Shown here piece after piece: positions 35,540-48,680 of a stretch of DNA of 64,000 bases (positions within the stretch are counted from its first letter, which is position 1; each line of letters opens with the position of its first letter). This DNA is from Clusia tigrina (Eukaryota > Arthropoda > Insecta > Diptera > Clusiidae). The position numbers and the translations under genes were made by a program. The stretch covers positions 176,028,815-176,092,814 of the forward strand of contig OV050030.1 of the NCBI GenBank assembly GCA_920105625.2, read 5' to 3'. The notes under the pieces were generated by a model that was not told the DNA's origin, did not search any database, and saw nothing but the letters and a program-made list of their open reading frames with translations.

Positions 35540-36764
35540 TTTCAAAATATGTTTGGATTCAGGCAAAGAAATCACCTCCGAAACTAAATTGGAATCATAA
35601 CACGCACTATGGAACGTCGCAAAATCTAAATAGTTTCGAATACAAGGTACAAGGGAATGAAATTCTTTTGCTTCCAGGAGCATTAAAGTCGTGAATGCCA
35701 AGCAAAAAATTAATTTTTATTTCACCACTCAAGAGGTTAAACACAAAAAATTCAGCATTCAGCATTCATTCAGCTTTGTTCTACGGCTTTTAAGAGACGG
35801 GAGACGAATAAGTTTAAGACGACTCACATAAGAGGGAAGGTGAAAATTGGTGTTCCATGTAAAAATGCAGGCAAAATAATTAAAAACCACTTTTAAACTG
35901 ATTCAATAGCATCAGTTTAACAGGCATATCTAGGACACCAAACAACACTTGCGTTTACTAATGATGGGGTACCAAGGAAGTGTACATACGTTTGGTAATG
36001 AAGGGGTCTTTGAACTCTTTTGCCCACCGTTTTATGCAGCATAGAATCAGAAAAGCTTTATTAACTATAGTTGCAACGTGTTCACCAAAAGTAAGTTTTT
36101 GGTCAAAATTTATATCTACGATAATATTTAACTTTTAAGTTACGTAGCCTACGGAGCTATCAGTAAACCAAATTGGGGAGGTAGAACCAGCACTCAGACA
36201 TTGCTCAAATGCATCTAAGAATCTCCGGTTAAAGAAAACCACCGCACTATTAATCTCGCATGGGAACAGAGGAGAGGATATGTCCAAGGGAGCAGACCAG
36301 TCTGTACGATTGAACAACTCCTTCAATGTATTCAAATCAACCCGCTTGTAATCGACAGATTCGACAGGTAAATGATCTACACAACTATACCTTAATAAAG
36401 GCAATCTGGCAGACACTTCCAACGTTGGATGGTTAGGGTCTTCAGGAAGCATCACAAGATCCACAGATGAAATCGAAATAAACTCCATTTCTTCCACAAA
36501 GACCAGATCAATAAGTCTGCTCATTTTTTTAGAGAAAGAGTTTATCTGCGAAGGCCTAAACTGAAAATACAGGGTATCATTGTCAAATGGGAATTGAATG
36601 TGCCCAACACAGAGTCGGCAAACTTCAATCAAAATTAGGATTTTATCATTTGGCTTTAGTTTCTTAGCAAAAAAGGAGATAACATCTAAGTGAAGCTGGT
36701 ATACTTCCGGAGAAGGTCGCTGTGGGATATACGAACAGGACACATCAAAATTCACTATTGCCAC
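35540..36764 (-). pseudogene. I/jockey-type LINE fragment (right arm)
   Basis: Mirror twin of 33256-34480. The 209-codon stretch at 36764-36135 is identical in protein sequence to the left copy, and the same RT-core deletion follows. Confidence 0.65.
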
Positions 36765-37039
36765 TCTGATTGGAACACATCATATTTCAATACTAATAGA
36801 TTCCAAGAATATTAATTCTTCAGAGAACAGTGCCGTACTTACTGCAATTAGAACCCAAACCACTAACCTTTTCCTTGCACGTTCTATTTACATAAAAATT
36901 TTGTGATAATTATAATAAAAACCCGTGTGTGTGCTTGTGTGTATATATATTATTGTCTATATATAACGAAAGGTTTTAAAGATTAATATCAGAATCATTT
37001 TGGAATACAATAAGTGAATGAATTTTGCCATTGAGTATT

Positions 37040-38680
37040 TTTTTTCAATTTAATTTTTATTGTATGTTCTACAAGAGATTGACAATTGTATTCAAATCCT
37101 AACATCTAATAATTTAATAGAATATATTTATAGTTCTGCACCATTGTGCAAATTATTAATTGACTTCATATCATTTATGGTGGAAAGATTCCGTCTATTG
37201 AGCCGTGAGAAGCTTCGAGAGTGTTGCAGGACCTGGGCTAGCATAAGCCTTGCACGGTATTTTTCAGTCAATACAACTAGTTCTTCTTTAACGGGTGCAA
37301 TGTCTAGATGGCGATGAATGTTTCCATTTCTCCCATTCAATGGTGCGCTCACAATGTTTCTTAATATTCTAGACTGAGCTAGAATTTTCTCTTTATTACA
37401 AGAACTGGGAGCCGACTGACTAAATCGGTTTGATTACGGATTTGTACAAGAGAACTTTGTGTTCTATCGAAAGGTGAGATTGTTTATTTAGCAACAAATT
37501 AAATTTTAGGGCTGTTAACTGGACATGCTTTTGTTTGGCTTTTACATATTTGCGTTCAGCTTTTGTCGAGATGAATTCCAAGCTTCACGGGAAGCAGGAA
37601 TGGTGACAGGCCCGGGGGGATTCCTTGACGTAGTGTAAAAGTGACATGCTTTCTTTTGTTTTCGTTTATTCTTATGCGACCGTTACAGAGCCAGGTTTCA
37701 ATCTTTCGCAAATGTCGGCTTAGGCTAGCTGCTGTAGCTCCCGCTACTGAGTGAGAGCATGGTATAGCAGTGTCGTCAGCAAAAGTACAGAATTTTGTAG
37801 TTTTTCCTATCGATATGTGCAGTAACCAAAACATACAAGATACGCCCAAGATCCTTGGTGTACACCAGATTCGATGCTGTAGATATTCGATGTGGATTCG
37901 TGGCACCTCACTAAAAAGTTTCTCTCTCTAATGTAAAATTCAAATGGGGTGTGAAATTCCGCAAGAAGCATTTGATTCCACTTGTACATGAGTCCGTCGT
38001 GCCAAACTTCGAATGCATGAGCTACGTCTCAGAATATCGCAGAACAGAAATGGTTAGACTCAAAGACATTGCGTATTTCTTTGGGGATTCGGTGCACTTG
38101 CTCAATTGTTCCATGTTTTCTCCGAAAGCCAAATTGGTGACTTGGGATGAAGTTGTCAACATACGGCTGCATTTTGTTCAAAAATACTCTTTCTAAACAA
38201 CGTGGAGAGTGTATACAATAGGCTGATAGGTCTGTATGAAGAGTAATAGGAGGGTTCTTTACGCAGCTTGCAAATCATTTTCATTATGTACACTTTTCAA
38301 AGTTTTGGAAAGTATGCTGCTCGAAGAACTGCATTGAACAAGTTTAGAAGCATTGAAGTTGTTTGAAGGTGGATTTGGCTTGAAAGCAGCTTTCTAAGAC
38401 GTCTCTTCTCTCTTGCCAGTACATTAATATATCCTGAAGTGACAGTTCTTTTATAGAACGAAGATGAATAATTTGCCGAAATTACAGCAAAATACCGTTG
38501 CCTTCCCTTTCGGTTTATGAGTCAAGAACACTAAAGCGTACGATTGGCATCAACGTCTCCTGCTGTAGTACATTTTGAACCAAGAGTGTTGAAGAAATCA
38601 AGAAATTGACCTTCAGTTATGATAGCTTGGAGGGCAGCAAATTATAATCTTTTCACCGCAGCACTCTAGAAAAACCGATG
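37040..38680 (-). pseudogene. Jockey-like B ORF2 (right arm)
   Basis: Mirror twin of 31340-32980, with FADDT retained in 37906-37556. A few substitutions distinguish it, such as CACCTC for the GACGAA-type codons near 37900. The A-rich 3' end lies at about 37040-37062 on the plus strand as a T-run. Confidence 0.85.
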
Positions 38681-38722
38681 TTGCTTGTAAGTACTCTTTT
38701 GCATTATTTTAATAGGGCTTTT

Positions 38723-38888
38723 TGTTAAAAGTAAAATTACTTGATATGTATTCTTTCTTCTTGCCTTTGATCTTGTTTGCTTCTTATGTTTTAGCTTTAA
38801 GCTGTTGTTTCATTCCTTAATAAAGTGTCGAGCTGAATACATCTCGTCAGTTTATTTTCCATATTTATAACAGGTTATGGGCCCAGGC
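38723..38888 (+). repeat. Copia-like 5' LTR and primer-binding site (right arm)
   Basis: LTR TGTTAAAAGT...TTATAACA at 38723-38872, with AATAAA at about 38819. The Met-tRNA-type site GGTTATGGGCCCAGGC follows at 38873-38888. Confidence 0.8.
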
Positions 38889-38963
38889 CTTAATCCTGAT
38901 CAGTTTTTTATTTGTTTGTCCAATTAATTTAATATAAATATAATTAGTTCCGCTTGTTTATAC

Positions 38964-39559
38964 TCAATCGAAAAATTGGACGATTCGAATTACCCGTCGT
39001 GGTCAGTCCACATGAAAATTGTTCTAGTCCATTCCGAACTGAAATTTACCAGCCATCGGGACCTGCTCGAAAAATTACGCTATTAAAGATCATTTGCATC
39101 ACAGTTTGTCTGAGGACGCAACAATTTCGGAGCACGTAAATGAATTTTACGAAATTGTTGAAAAACTCGCAAGAAACTGGAACTGTAGTACCTGAAGGAA
39201 TGTTGGTCAATATTTTGCTTTCGAGTTTGCCAGAAACCGATGAAAATTTCGTAGTTGCTATGAAAACGTGTGAAATGTTGCTATCGTTGAATTTGTTAAC
39301 GGCAAAATTGCTTGAGGAAGACGCAAGACGTCATGATAAGGGAGAAAATGGCGATCCTCACAAAGCGTTTGTCGCGAGAACGAACTTTAAAACGTTTCCA
39401 GCCAGCAACAACAACAGCAACCGCAGCGGTTTAAAAAATTCCAATTCCAGTAACGGCAACAACAACAAACGATTCAACGGCAAATGTTATAACTGCGGTC
39501 ATCGTGGGCATTTTGCGGCGAACTACAAAGATAAGAAAAGTACACAACAAAAGGAGTGA
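38964..39559 (+). pseudogene. Copia-like gag (right arm)
   Basis: Same layout as the left copy: a frame-shifted N-terminal part, then 39140-39559 with the Asn/Ser-rich linker and the damaged knuckle 'CYNCGHRGHFAANY' (final Cys replaced by Tyr). It differs from the left copy at about seven of 139 residues, more than most of the arm. Confidence 0.85.
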
Positions 39560-39779
39560 TGAACTGCGCAATCATTTTCAATGTTGGCCGCTGCATCAGC
39601 GCAAGCGTTGGTTCGTGATTCTTTGTGCTTTAACAGTGGCGCGACTTTTCATTTATGCTGCAATTGAAGTTTATTTACAACATACGAAGAGTACATGGAA
39701 CGAATTGCGCTTGCTGGAGCGAATTATATTCAAGCTGAGGGACGCAGTGATGTCGGAATTAAAAGTGGTGAATATGCAG

Positions 39780-41242
39780 TGAGCAAGGAGCACGTTAGTG
39801 CATAGCAGCTTGGGCGGGTCTTTTTGGGTGGAGGCAGTTGCGACGGCTGTATATCTAAGTAACGGGTCAGTGACAAAAATACTCGCAACTGTGACTCCAC
39901 ACGAGGCTTGGACTAGAAAAAACCAACAGCATCACATTTAAAAGTGTTTGGCTCTTTAGCAGTTGTAATCGATACGACGCAATCTAACAGGTCTCGCCCA
40001 AGGGCAGAGAGCTGATAACGGTTGAATACTCTGATACCTCAAAAGCTTATCGTTTCTATGGCGTAGAATCCAGAAAGGTTATTGTAACCAGGGAAGTAAT
40101 TTTCATGGGAAAGGTGTACGTTTGCTCAGAAGGAGATGAGTGATTACTTTTGGTTACTTACTTGTAGTTACTTTTGATATTGAACAAGTGGAAGCTGTGG
40201 TTCGTAATTCTGAAGAAAATGTTGTTGTTCCTGTTACCGAAAGCGGCGATTCTAACCAAAACGAAGTACGATATGAACGAAGCAGACCAAGGCGAATTTG
40301 CCCTGAACAACCTGGACGTCTTCGAAAGGAGCATCACGTGCTAAATATAATGAAAATTGACGATGTTCAAATACCGGAATGTATTGATGAAGCGCTACGT
40401 GGCGAGTATGCTGAATTTTGGAAGGACTCGTTACAGAAGGTGTACAATGCATTAGTTAGCAATCATACCTGGTCGTTAGTAGACTTGCCTGCTGATGAGA
40501 AAGTCATCGGGTGCAAGTGGGAATTCAACTTAAAGCGTAATGCAGACAGCACCATCGAACGCTTCAAGTCACGGTTTGTCGCGAAAGGGCGTAGCCAGCA
40601 GTTTGGTGTGAGTTTTATATGCAACCATTCTTATGCTGATTGCTTTGGCATACGAATATAAATTACATTTGCACCAAATGGATGTTTCAGCAAACTTCAC
40701 GATACTGTTTTTATGCGGCAAACAGAACCAGACCGCGTGCTGAGGCTGAACAAGGCGCTCTATTTATACCAAACCGGGCGAGAGTGGAATGAAAAGCTAG
40801 ATTCAGTACTTAGAAATATTGGATTTACACCATGCGGCAGCGAACCATGTGTTTACACAAGAAATGAAAAAGGGAATTTTAATATAATCGCATATTGATG
40901 ATCTCATCCTAGCCAGCTCTAAAATAGAAGATAAAAGCAAGCATTTCTTTTGATATAGTAGATGGAGGTAGGCTCAAATATTTTTTGGGTATGGAATTTG
41001 ATCGCGAGGGTGGCACAGGTGCTGTCACTGTTTGTCAGCGGCAGTGCATATCAATTTTATTGATGCAGTATGGAATGGAGAATTTATTTGGCGATCTCAA
41101 CGCGCCCTAATATTCCTACATTCCGTATGTAAGCTGTCTCTGCGTAACACCGATTACTGAGCACCAAGTGGAAGCGAAGTGAATAATGCGGTATCTTAAA
41201 GGTACAATCGATTCAAAATTTCACTACTTCGATCAGAGCTGC
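39780..41242 (+). pseudogene. Copia-like integrase end, RT and RNase H start (right arm)
   Basis: Mirror twin of 28778-30240: residual integrase end, then RT blocks 40140-40661 and 40713-40898. The I-D-D-L-I-L-A-S box lies just beyond at about 40893-40916 in a shifted frame. Truncated in RNase H. Confidence 0.85.
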
Positions 41243-41940
41243 TTTTAAGGACTATTGGCTGGCTCAAGGTCACTTTTGAACAGCGTTTGGGGTTCACTGT
41301 TTCTGGTTTTCAAATTGAAAAGATACTTGTTTGGAAAACCTGAACTTTTCAATGCCTCTTTAACTGAATTGCAGTGGACATTGCTGTCGCTATCCTTAAT
41401 CACCACGGAAAAACCTCTACCAATTTTTAGTTAGTAAGTATAGAAGTTTTTATTGCTACATTCAATATAAGCAATAATTCTGCAAAAGCTGTTTTGATTG
41501 ACATCTTTCAGTATTGAGACGGAGTAGAAATCACTGCCTAATAGACGCGCTGACATAGCGTCTATCTTTTTTGTACACTATGCTTGCAAATATATGTGGT
41601 GGTTTATATGGTTTGACTGTGGTAGTGTCAGAAACGTTTTCTGTAGCAAAGAGAGCAAATCTTTTCACCCAGAGAATTTTCTTGTGCTGTTTTTGACAAT
41701 TTTTTCGGATTGGCTGGTAGTTTCCTTTTCAGGGTTTAATTTTCTCCTTAATTGCAAAAAAATATAGCGGTCAAGCCCTATCTGTGTTGGCGGCGAAAAT
41801 CTTTTTGCTGCAGGTTCATCAGTGTGTGTTTGATTTAGGTAAAAAGCTTTTAGCTTGACCTTTTTTCTGACAAGAAGAGTTTTCGATGCATTTTGAAAGA
41901 ACTTGTTACTATGATTAAGTTCCAGAGAGCCAGATAGCAC
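41243..41940 (-). pseudogene. Jockey-like B ORF1 fragment (right arm)
   Basis: Mirror twin of 28084-28777, abutting the truncated copia at 41242/41243. One of 91 residues differs in the open part. Confidence 0.7.
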
Positions 41941-42238
41941 TCTGTAGTTGTTTGTGTTGGCGTGTATGATAAGAAATTGCTTGTTGACAGTTTCAGTGAT
42001 ATCTTATGTTATTGGAAGAGTAGTATGCCCAAGAATGATTGAACAGAACAGCGAAACTCACGCCGAACAAAAATAAGTACCGTTATCTCCGAACAAATAG
42101 AAGGCATACATTTATATGTGAGAAATGTGATCATTGGTAATGAATAAATATTCGCATGATAACATTATTTTGTTATAAATATAAATTGACAGATACCTTT
42201 AGCAATTCTACAACATCATATAACTAATTTTATATTGC

Positions 42239-45151
42239 TACATTAACATGCATCGGATTCAGAATCAGAACCAGAATCCGATTCCAAATTTGAATCAGGG
42301 ACATTCAACAATGCAAGAACATCTTTAGTTATTTTGTTACATTTTAGTCTTATGCAGCGGAAAAGCTTCTGTAAGTGCCGCTCTAAACAACTCGAAATCA
42401 AGAGTATGTGTAGTTGCTGGCAGCAGCATTTACTACAATCTACCCGGGCTCAATAGAATACAGCAATAATAGTATTTTACATTCCACATTCTATTATTGG
42501 AATAAATTTCAAATTGATGCAGAATATATAAAATTATGAATACATACGAGGTGTGATCACAAAATAACCGTTATTTTCATCTTTTCGTGAGTTACGTATA
42601 TTCGATGTTCGCATTTTTTTTTTTATGTTGGTACACATGTCTGTTATATATGTTGGCAATACAAACCATTTTGGATTGTCAGTTTGTTTTTGACAGATAA
42701 AAAGGTTAGTCGTGTTTTGGTGTGCTCTTCGATTTTGTACTATTCGAAAAAATGGATCAAAGAAACTGTATTCAGTTTTGTGTAAAAAATGAAATTAAAT
42801 GCGCAAGGACATTTGAAATGTTGACTGTGGCCTTTGGCGAGTCTACTATGAGCAGAACACAAGTTCAATTGTGGTATAACCGGTTTAAGGAAGGCCGAGA
42901 AGATGTCAATGACGATGCTCGTCCTGGCCGCCCGAGCACGTCAACAACCGATGAAAACATTGACGCAGTGAAGAAAATGAGTTTGGATAATAATCGAATC
43001 ACTATCAGAAAGGTTGCTGATGATGTTGGCATATCGTTCGGCTCATGCCAAGCAATTTTTACGGATATTTTAGGTATGAAACGTGAAGATTGTTCCAAAA
43101 TTGCTAAATTTTGAGCAAAAACAACGTCGCATGGACATCGCTCAGGAGCTGTTTTTGGCCAAAAACAAAACCGTGATCATGCCTCAACTACCGTATTCAC
43201 CGGACTTGGCCCGCGCTGACTCTTTCCTCTTTCCAAAACTGAAGACACCGATGAAAGGAAAGTGTTTTGCTACGATTGAGGAGATAAAAGAAAAATCGAA
43301 ACAGGAGCTGTTGGCGATACCAAAAAAAGCGTTTCAGAAGTGTTTCGAGGATTGGAAAAAACGCTGGTATAAGTGTATTATATCTGAGGGGAATTACTTT
43401 GAAGGGGACAAGATAGTTGTTGATGAATACATAAATACTTTATTTTTTGATCACACAATAACGGATAGTTTTTGATCACACCTCGTATATGTATAATATT
43501 CACATATAGTACTTCGATATGGAAGTCAACATTAAAACCCATTAAAAGTTATTATATTTACTTCATATCAATAGACAGTTATTATAAACAGTATATTATA
43601 AAGGATATATAAATGCAAAAAACTACTTAATTTAGTGAGCAACTGTATACGAGTATATATGGATATGATGATATGAGAAGACGATGCAATAAATCGCTAT
43701 TGGTATCAATACGCAAAGTTTTTCTTGTGAATTGCAAGCGAAATTTTCTATTACCCTTGTTTCTGGCCTCTAGTGTTTCTTCTGACATTTGCGCAATGGG
43801 AAGCAGCTGTCAATAATAGATTTCCCGTGGTTTAAAACTTTAGGTACTGTCATTGGCATGGGATACCAAAAATATAGTTGTATGTATAGTTCTCTGTTGC
43901 TGAATGAGTACTGTTCGAATGCGTCAGATGCAATAGACTCTAATAAAATGTGAACGCGACGTAATAAAGTCGATCGCAGTTATTTCGGCTGCGTTTCTGA
44001 AAAAGTACCGAGCAGTATTCCCACATGTCTATCAAGAAGCCCGACTGAGTTATGAAATTGGCTTGAATTTGACGCATTCTTTGCATGACTTTTTCTTTAT
44101 TTGCGTCTCCTCTAATTTTCTACTCTTCTACTTCAAGCCTATATGATATATGTAAAAGGCATTCTATAAAACGAATAAAAGCATGCAAGGGCGAAAAACC
44201 GCCCGCTAACATGTTCTTATTAATTTTTTTATTTATTGTCAAGCAAGAGTTGTTTATTTGCGTGGGTTTCGCTTCGGAAATATAACAGACCTGAGAGTAT
44301 AAATCGTAACTCATATTATGTAATTGTTACATTATAACCAACCTGCGTTGCATATTATCCCACCAATCATGCATAAAATCAAGGTATACGTTATTGCAAT
44401 GTGTATTTCGTTAATTTTAATTAAAGTAGGGCACAACTGTACAGCCTGATCTTGTATATTTTTTACTTACCTTTCGAATAATATCTAGTGTTTCATTCGC
44501 AAAAACGAATGTTATGGGCCGCCAATATCACATTGAAGATGGCGCAGGAGTCTGAAAAATTATCTTTTTTACTCCGCTTTGGTTATAAAGGGTTTTTCAA
44601 AAGAAACGCTACAAAAGTAAATCGATAGTGACAGCAAACGACGCGATATTTTTTCCCGCTCTTTTGACATTTCTCTTCAGTAAGGTTTGTTATTTCATCA
44701 CGCATCATTCTTGATTGCTTAACAGATCTGCCCTTTTGCGGCGATGCATTAAATAATTCCTTAACAATTTTTGCCGAATTACGTTTGCCGGCAGATCGCA
44801 AATTCATTTCAGCTGCCATAAGCATCGGCTCCCCACTTACGTGTTCTTTTAATTCTTTTGCTTTTTTTATTTTTGTTCTTTGGATACACGGAGAAAAGTT
44901 CTTAACAGGTCTGCCAGCAGTTCTTTCCGCAGTTGACAGGTCTACTTTTAAATTTAACTACTCGCTGTTATCGTGCCAAATCGTGGCTTCGTCCAGTGCG
45001 CCTTAATCCATATACTTTGGAAATTCATGCACAGACGTTTACAAAAGATTTTAATTTTTTCATTATCAACTTTTGATTGCGATCCACTGCTGTTATTAGC
45101 CGATATGTGCTCAACAATCTTAGCAAATCGGTCCTTTTGTAGTGTAGACAA
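42239..45151 (-). pseudogene. Transib/RAG1-like transposase relic (right arm), split by mariner
   Basis: Mirror twin of 24870-27781 with the same blocks: GRP-type basic region near 44905-44915, 'SPLHAFIRF' near 44180, 'LEARNK' near 43765, acidic tail near 42245-42320. Mariner sits at 42547-43485. Equally broken. Confidence 0.6.
42547..43485 (+). mobile_element. Mariner-type deletion derivative (right arm)
   Basis: Termini CGAGGTGTGATCA at 42547 and complement ending at 43485, TA on both sides. About 939 bp. Transposase halves at 42752-43114 and 43083-43475 show the same loss of the first two catalytic aspartates. Two residues differ from the left copy (Lys/Glu before 'MSLDNN', Asp/Glu in 'VADxVG'). 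Confidence 0.9.
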
Positions 45152-46090
45152 CCATAAATCAAATAAATGGTTGTATGAAATGTATGTGTATTGAAAAAAT
45201 TAAAAAAAAGAAAAAAGATCAGATTCGGGCACGATTTTTTTTTCTCAGAGCTTCTTTTGTGCTAAACTTAAGGCCCGTACTCTCCCGTACTTAAAAGCTG
45301 CAGTCTAAGAATTATTGTTTTTTTATAAAAATCCGCAAAAAAAAGGATAATACAAAATCCTTCCAAACAAGAGTTACCTTCAATATTATCTAAATTATAA
45401 CACGCAAAATTAATAATTAAATTTGCAATTCTGTAACTGAAAACCAAAAAATAAACCTTTGTGATTAACACAAAACGATTACACACTTCTCAAATGCAGA
45501 CATATTTACAATACAAAAGCATTTATATTCGGTTATTAACATTTGACATTCGTGGTACCATTACAATCAGTGTGCACACAATATTGCAATTTTTAATATG
45601 ATTTATAATCAGATATTAAAGGATCAGGAAACATTTTTGTTTTCAAATTTTGAACATTTTTGCTTTCAAATTTTGAATTAAGTGCGGCTATTTTCGCAGC
45701 GTAGCAAATAAGTGGACATAGAAGTCAAACCTCCCAGAATTTGCAATCGAAAAAGTCAACGTGATAATCCTCCTTCTAGTACTCCTTTCGAGTATTTGAA
45801 ACGAGCTTTGATCATTCTCTAGATAGATACATTGGTAATAACGTTGAAATGACGTTTTTCTGAACAAAAAAAAAATCTCGTCTGCATATTTAACTTCCAT
45901 TCTTCACCCACATAAGTTGGCAATGACGATGGAAGATTTCCAAATTTTTTTTTCTTCCTCTATATATTACAATCTACAAAAATAATATTAAGTAATATTT
46001 TGTGCAGGTTTCCTTTTATTTATTTGCTTACCTAATCTTCTCTATTTATCCATCCTTCAGTTTATTTTATTTATGTATTTAATTATTTAT
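45152..46090. other. Unassigned, mirror of 23991-24869
   Basis: Reverse complement of the unassigned AT-rich stretch in the left arm. No additional signal. Confidence 0.4.
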
Positions 46091-46149
46091 TTTGTTGTTC
46101 TTATATATTTATTTTTGAAAATCTTCCTGTAAGTTCTGTAGGTGTAATT

Positions 46150-48680
46150 CGCTTCAATCAAACAGTCGGTATATATGTTTGGTGCTGCATTTTGTAATTG
46201 TTTCCTTGATGGTTTCAATGTGTAGGCCACGGTGTATAACCTCGTTTGAAACATACCATTCATCATTTGTAATTTTTCGTAGTACCCTTGACTGCATTCG
46301 TTGTATTAAACTTAAGTTTGATATGCTAGCTGCGCCCCATATCTCGATTCCATATTTCCAGATAGGTGCTATTATTGTCTTGTATATTATTAGTTTGTTG
46401 TAGAGAGATAGTGTAGATGCTCGTCCAAGTAGCCAGCTTAACTGTCGCTACTTATTTTTTGGATCGTTTCGCTTGTTAATGATGTGCTGCTTCCAAGTCA
46501 ATTTTTTGTCTATGGTTATTCCAAGATATTTTGCAGCAGAGTGAGTTTTTATTTTTTTGCCCTTTATACCAAGGCTGTATTTTGTCGATGTTCTGTTTGT
46601 ATATACAACTTGTACAGTTTTGTCTTTATTTATCTCTATTCCCCATAAGTCACACCATGCTACTACATTGTCCAATATATGTTGGACTGTTTTTGTTGCC
46701 TTTTTTTCGTTATTATGTGATGCCATTAAAACTGTTTCGTCTGCGAATGTTGCTATCATCGCATTGCTTTTCGTTGGAATTGGTACATGTGCTGTAAATA
46801 TTAAGTATAGTAGAGGTCCTAATACTCTGCCTTGTGATACTCCAGCTGTCATTGGTGGGATGTCTGAGCAATCCTCGTCATATTTTATGTAGAATTGCCG
46901 TTCGCTTATATAGCTCTTTAAAATGTCATTTTAATTTTGTGGAAATATTCGCTTAAGTTAAGTCCTTTGTGCCACACCTTGTCGAATGCTTTTGCAATGT
47001 CCAAGTATACAGCTACGCAGTACTTTTTGTTGTCTATACTTTCAATGATTTTGTTTACAACCCTGTGGACCTGTTGCACAGTTGAGTGTTGTCTTCTAAA
47101 TCCACACTGATGGCTGGGTATTAAATTTTTTGGTGTTAAGATTGGCTTTAATCTGTCCTGTAGTATCCTTTCAAATACTTTCGATAGTATTGGCAATAGA
47201 CTGATAGGACGGTAAAAAGTTTTTTTGGTGGCTTCTTTTCCTGGCTGTTATCTGTGCAACTTTCCATAAGCGGGAGAAATACTTAGTTTCTAGCATGCAG
47301 TTAAATATATTTCGGATATATATTATAGCTATATCAGGCATTTCTTTTAGCATTTTCCCGTTTATCAGATATAATCCTGGCGCCTTTTTGTCTTTTAATT
47401 TTTTAATTTTGTGTTTGATTTCTGCCACTGACGTCTTTTTTGTTTTGTATTGCGGGATTGTATTGTTTTATTACATTGTCAAGATGAGTGGTTTGATTGT
47501 CCATTTCGCTTGTAAATATTTCAAGGAAATGTTTGGCCAGTGTGTTTGCTTTGTCTTTACTTGTTTTCGCCCATGTACCGGTTCGTATTTTGACATGAAG
47601 TTTGTGTATTATTGCACCAGTGAGTTTTTTTCGTAGCCTTCCAAAGAGAGTAATTTGTTGATGTGGTCGTTCCCAAGTTCAGCATATGTTTTCTTAGTTC
47701 CTTTTCTCTGTTTTTCTGAAGTAAAATTTTTAATTCATATGTTGCCTTGTTTAGGTTGCGTATATCTTCCGGATTCCTAGTGATTTGCCATGTTTTCCGG
47801 AGCTTCATTTTCCATTTAATATTTCCCTTGATGAACGCTGGCGTAGTGTGCGTATTTGCTAACGTTAGCTTTGGTGTTGTAGCTGTGATTGCTTCGATGA
47901 CGTATGCGATTGCGGAATCGATTTCATTTTTTGTTTTTAATCGTATATCTATTTTTAGTTGTTTTTCCAGTGCTAGACGAAAATTATACCAGACTGTTTT
48001 ATTGTTATAAATGCCTGAGAAAAGTCTTGTCGCTATTAATCCTAGTAATGTCATTAGGATTGGGGAGTGGTCTGAGGATAATTCTAAAGATGATTTTTGT
48101 GATGCAGAAGTCTATTAAATCTGGTTGTTTTTTTGTATCTGTTGGCCAATATGTTGGTTAACCAGTGCTAATGAATCGACCATTACTATATCGTATAGCT
48201 TTAAGTAGCTCGCGTCCTTTTACGTTTGTCAGCCTTGATCCCCATAAAACATTTTTAGCATTTTTAGTCACCTCCGGCTAAATAGCGATTCCCCAGTTTT
48301 CTTAAATAGTCTAGATATTGTTCTTTTGTGTTGCTATATTTTGGTGGACAATAGACAGCAGATACTACGATTTGTCCTTTCGAGTTTTTTAGTGCTATGT
48401 GGTTGTTGAAGGCTTTTTTTTTATATGCGTCAAGTTCAATCTAATTCATATTTTATTTTATAATGATCGCCGTTCCACCGTGAGATTTTTTGTCAGGATG
48501 ATTTGTGTAATGGATGTCAAAGTTAGGGAATTTAACATATGTTTTGTCTGTAGCATGTGTTTCTGAGATTAACATTACATCTATTGAATTATTTATTAGG
48601 AAAGTCTTTAGTTCTAGTTCATGGCGCGACAGTCCATTTGCATTCCATATTGCCAAATTTATTTTATTTACTGCGTTCAT
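46150..48680 (-). pseudogene. Jockey-like A ORF2 (right arm), broken
   Basis: Mirror twin of the left ORF2. Endonuclease start 48680-48453 reads 'SETHAT', the usual residue, where the left copy has 'SESHAT'. Here 48054-47557 is open across a region that is interrupted in the left copy, with a small deletion near 47905. RT keeps the F-A-D-E-T substitution in the catalytic box (46852-46448). Confidence 0.85.

Larger units (their letters stand above)
38723..41242 (+). mobile_element. Copia-like element, 5' part only (right arm)
   Basis: Mirror twin of 28778-31297: LTR 38723-38872, primer site 38873-38888, gag, residual integrase, RT and truncated RNase H. It lacks a 3' LTR exactly as in the left arm, so the truncation predates the inverted duplication. 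Confidence 0.85.
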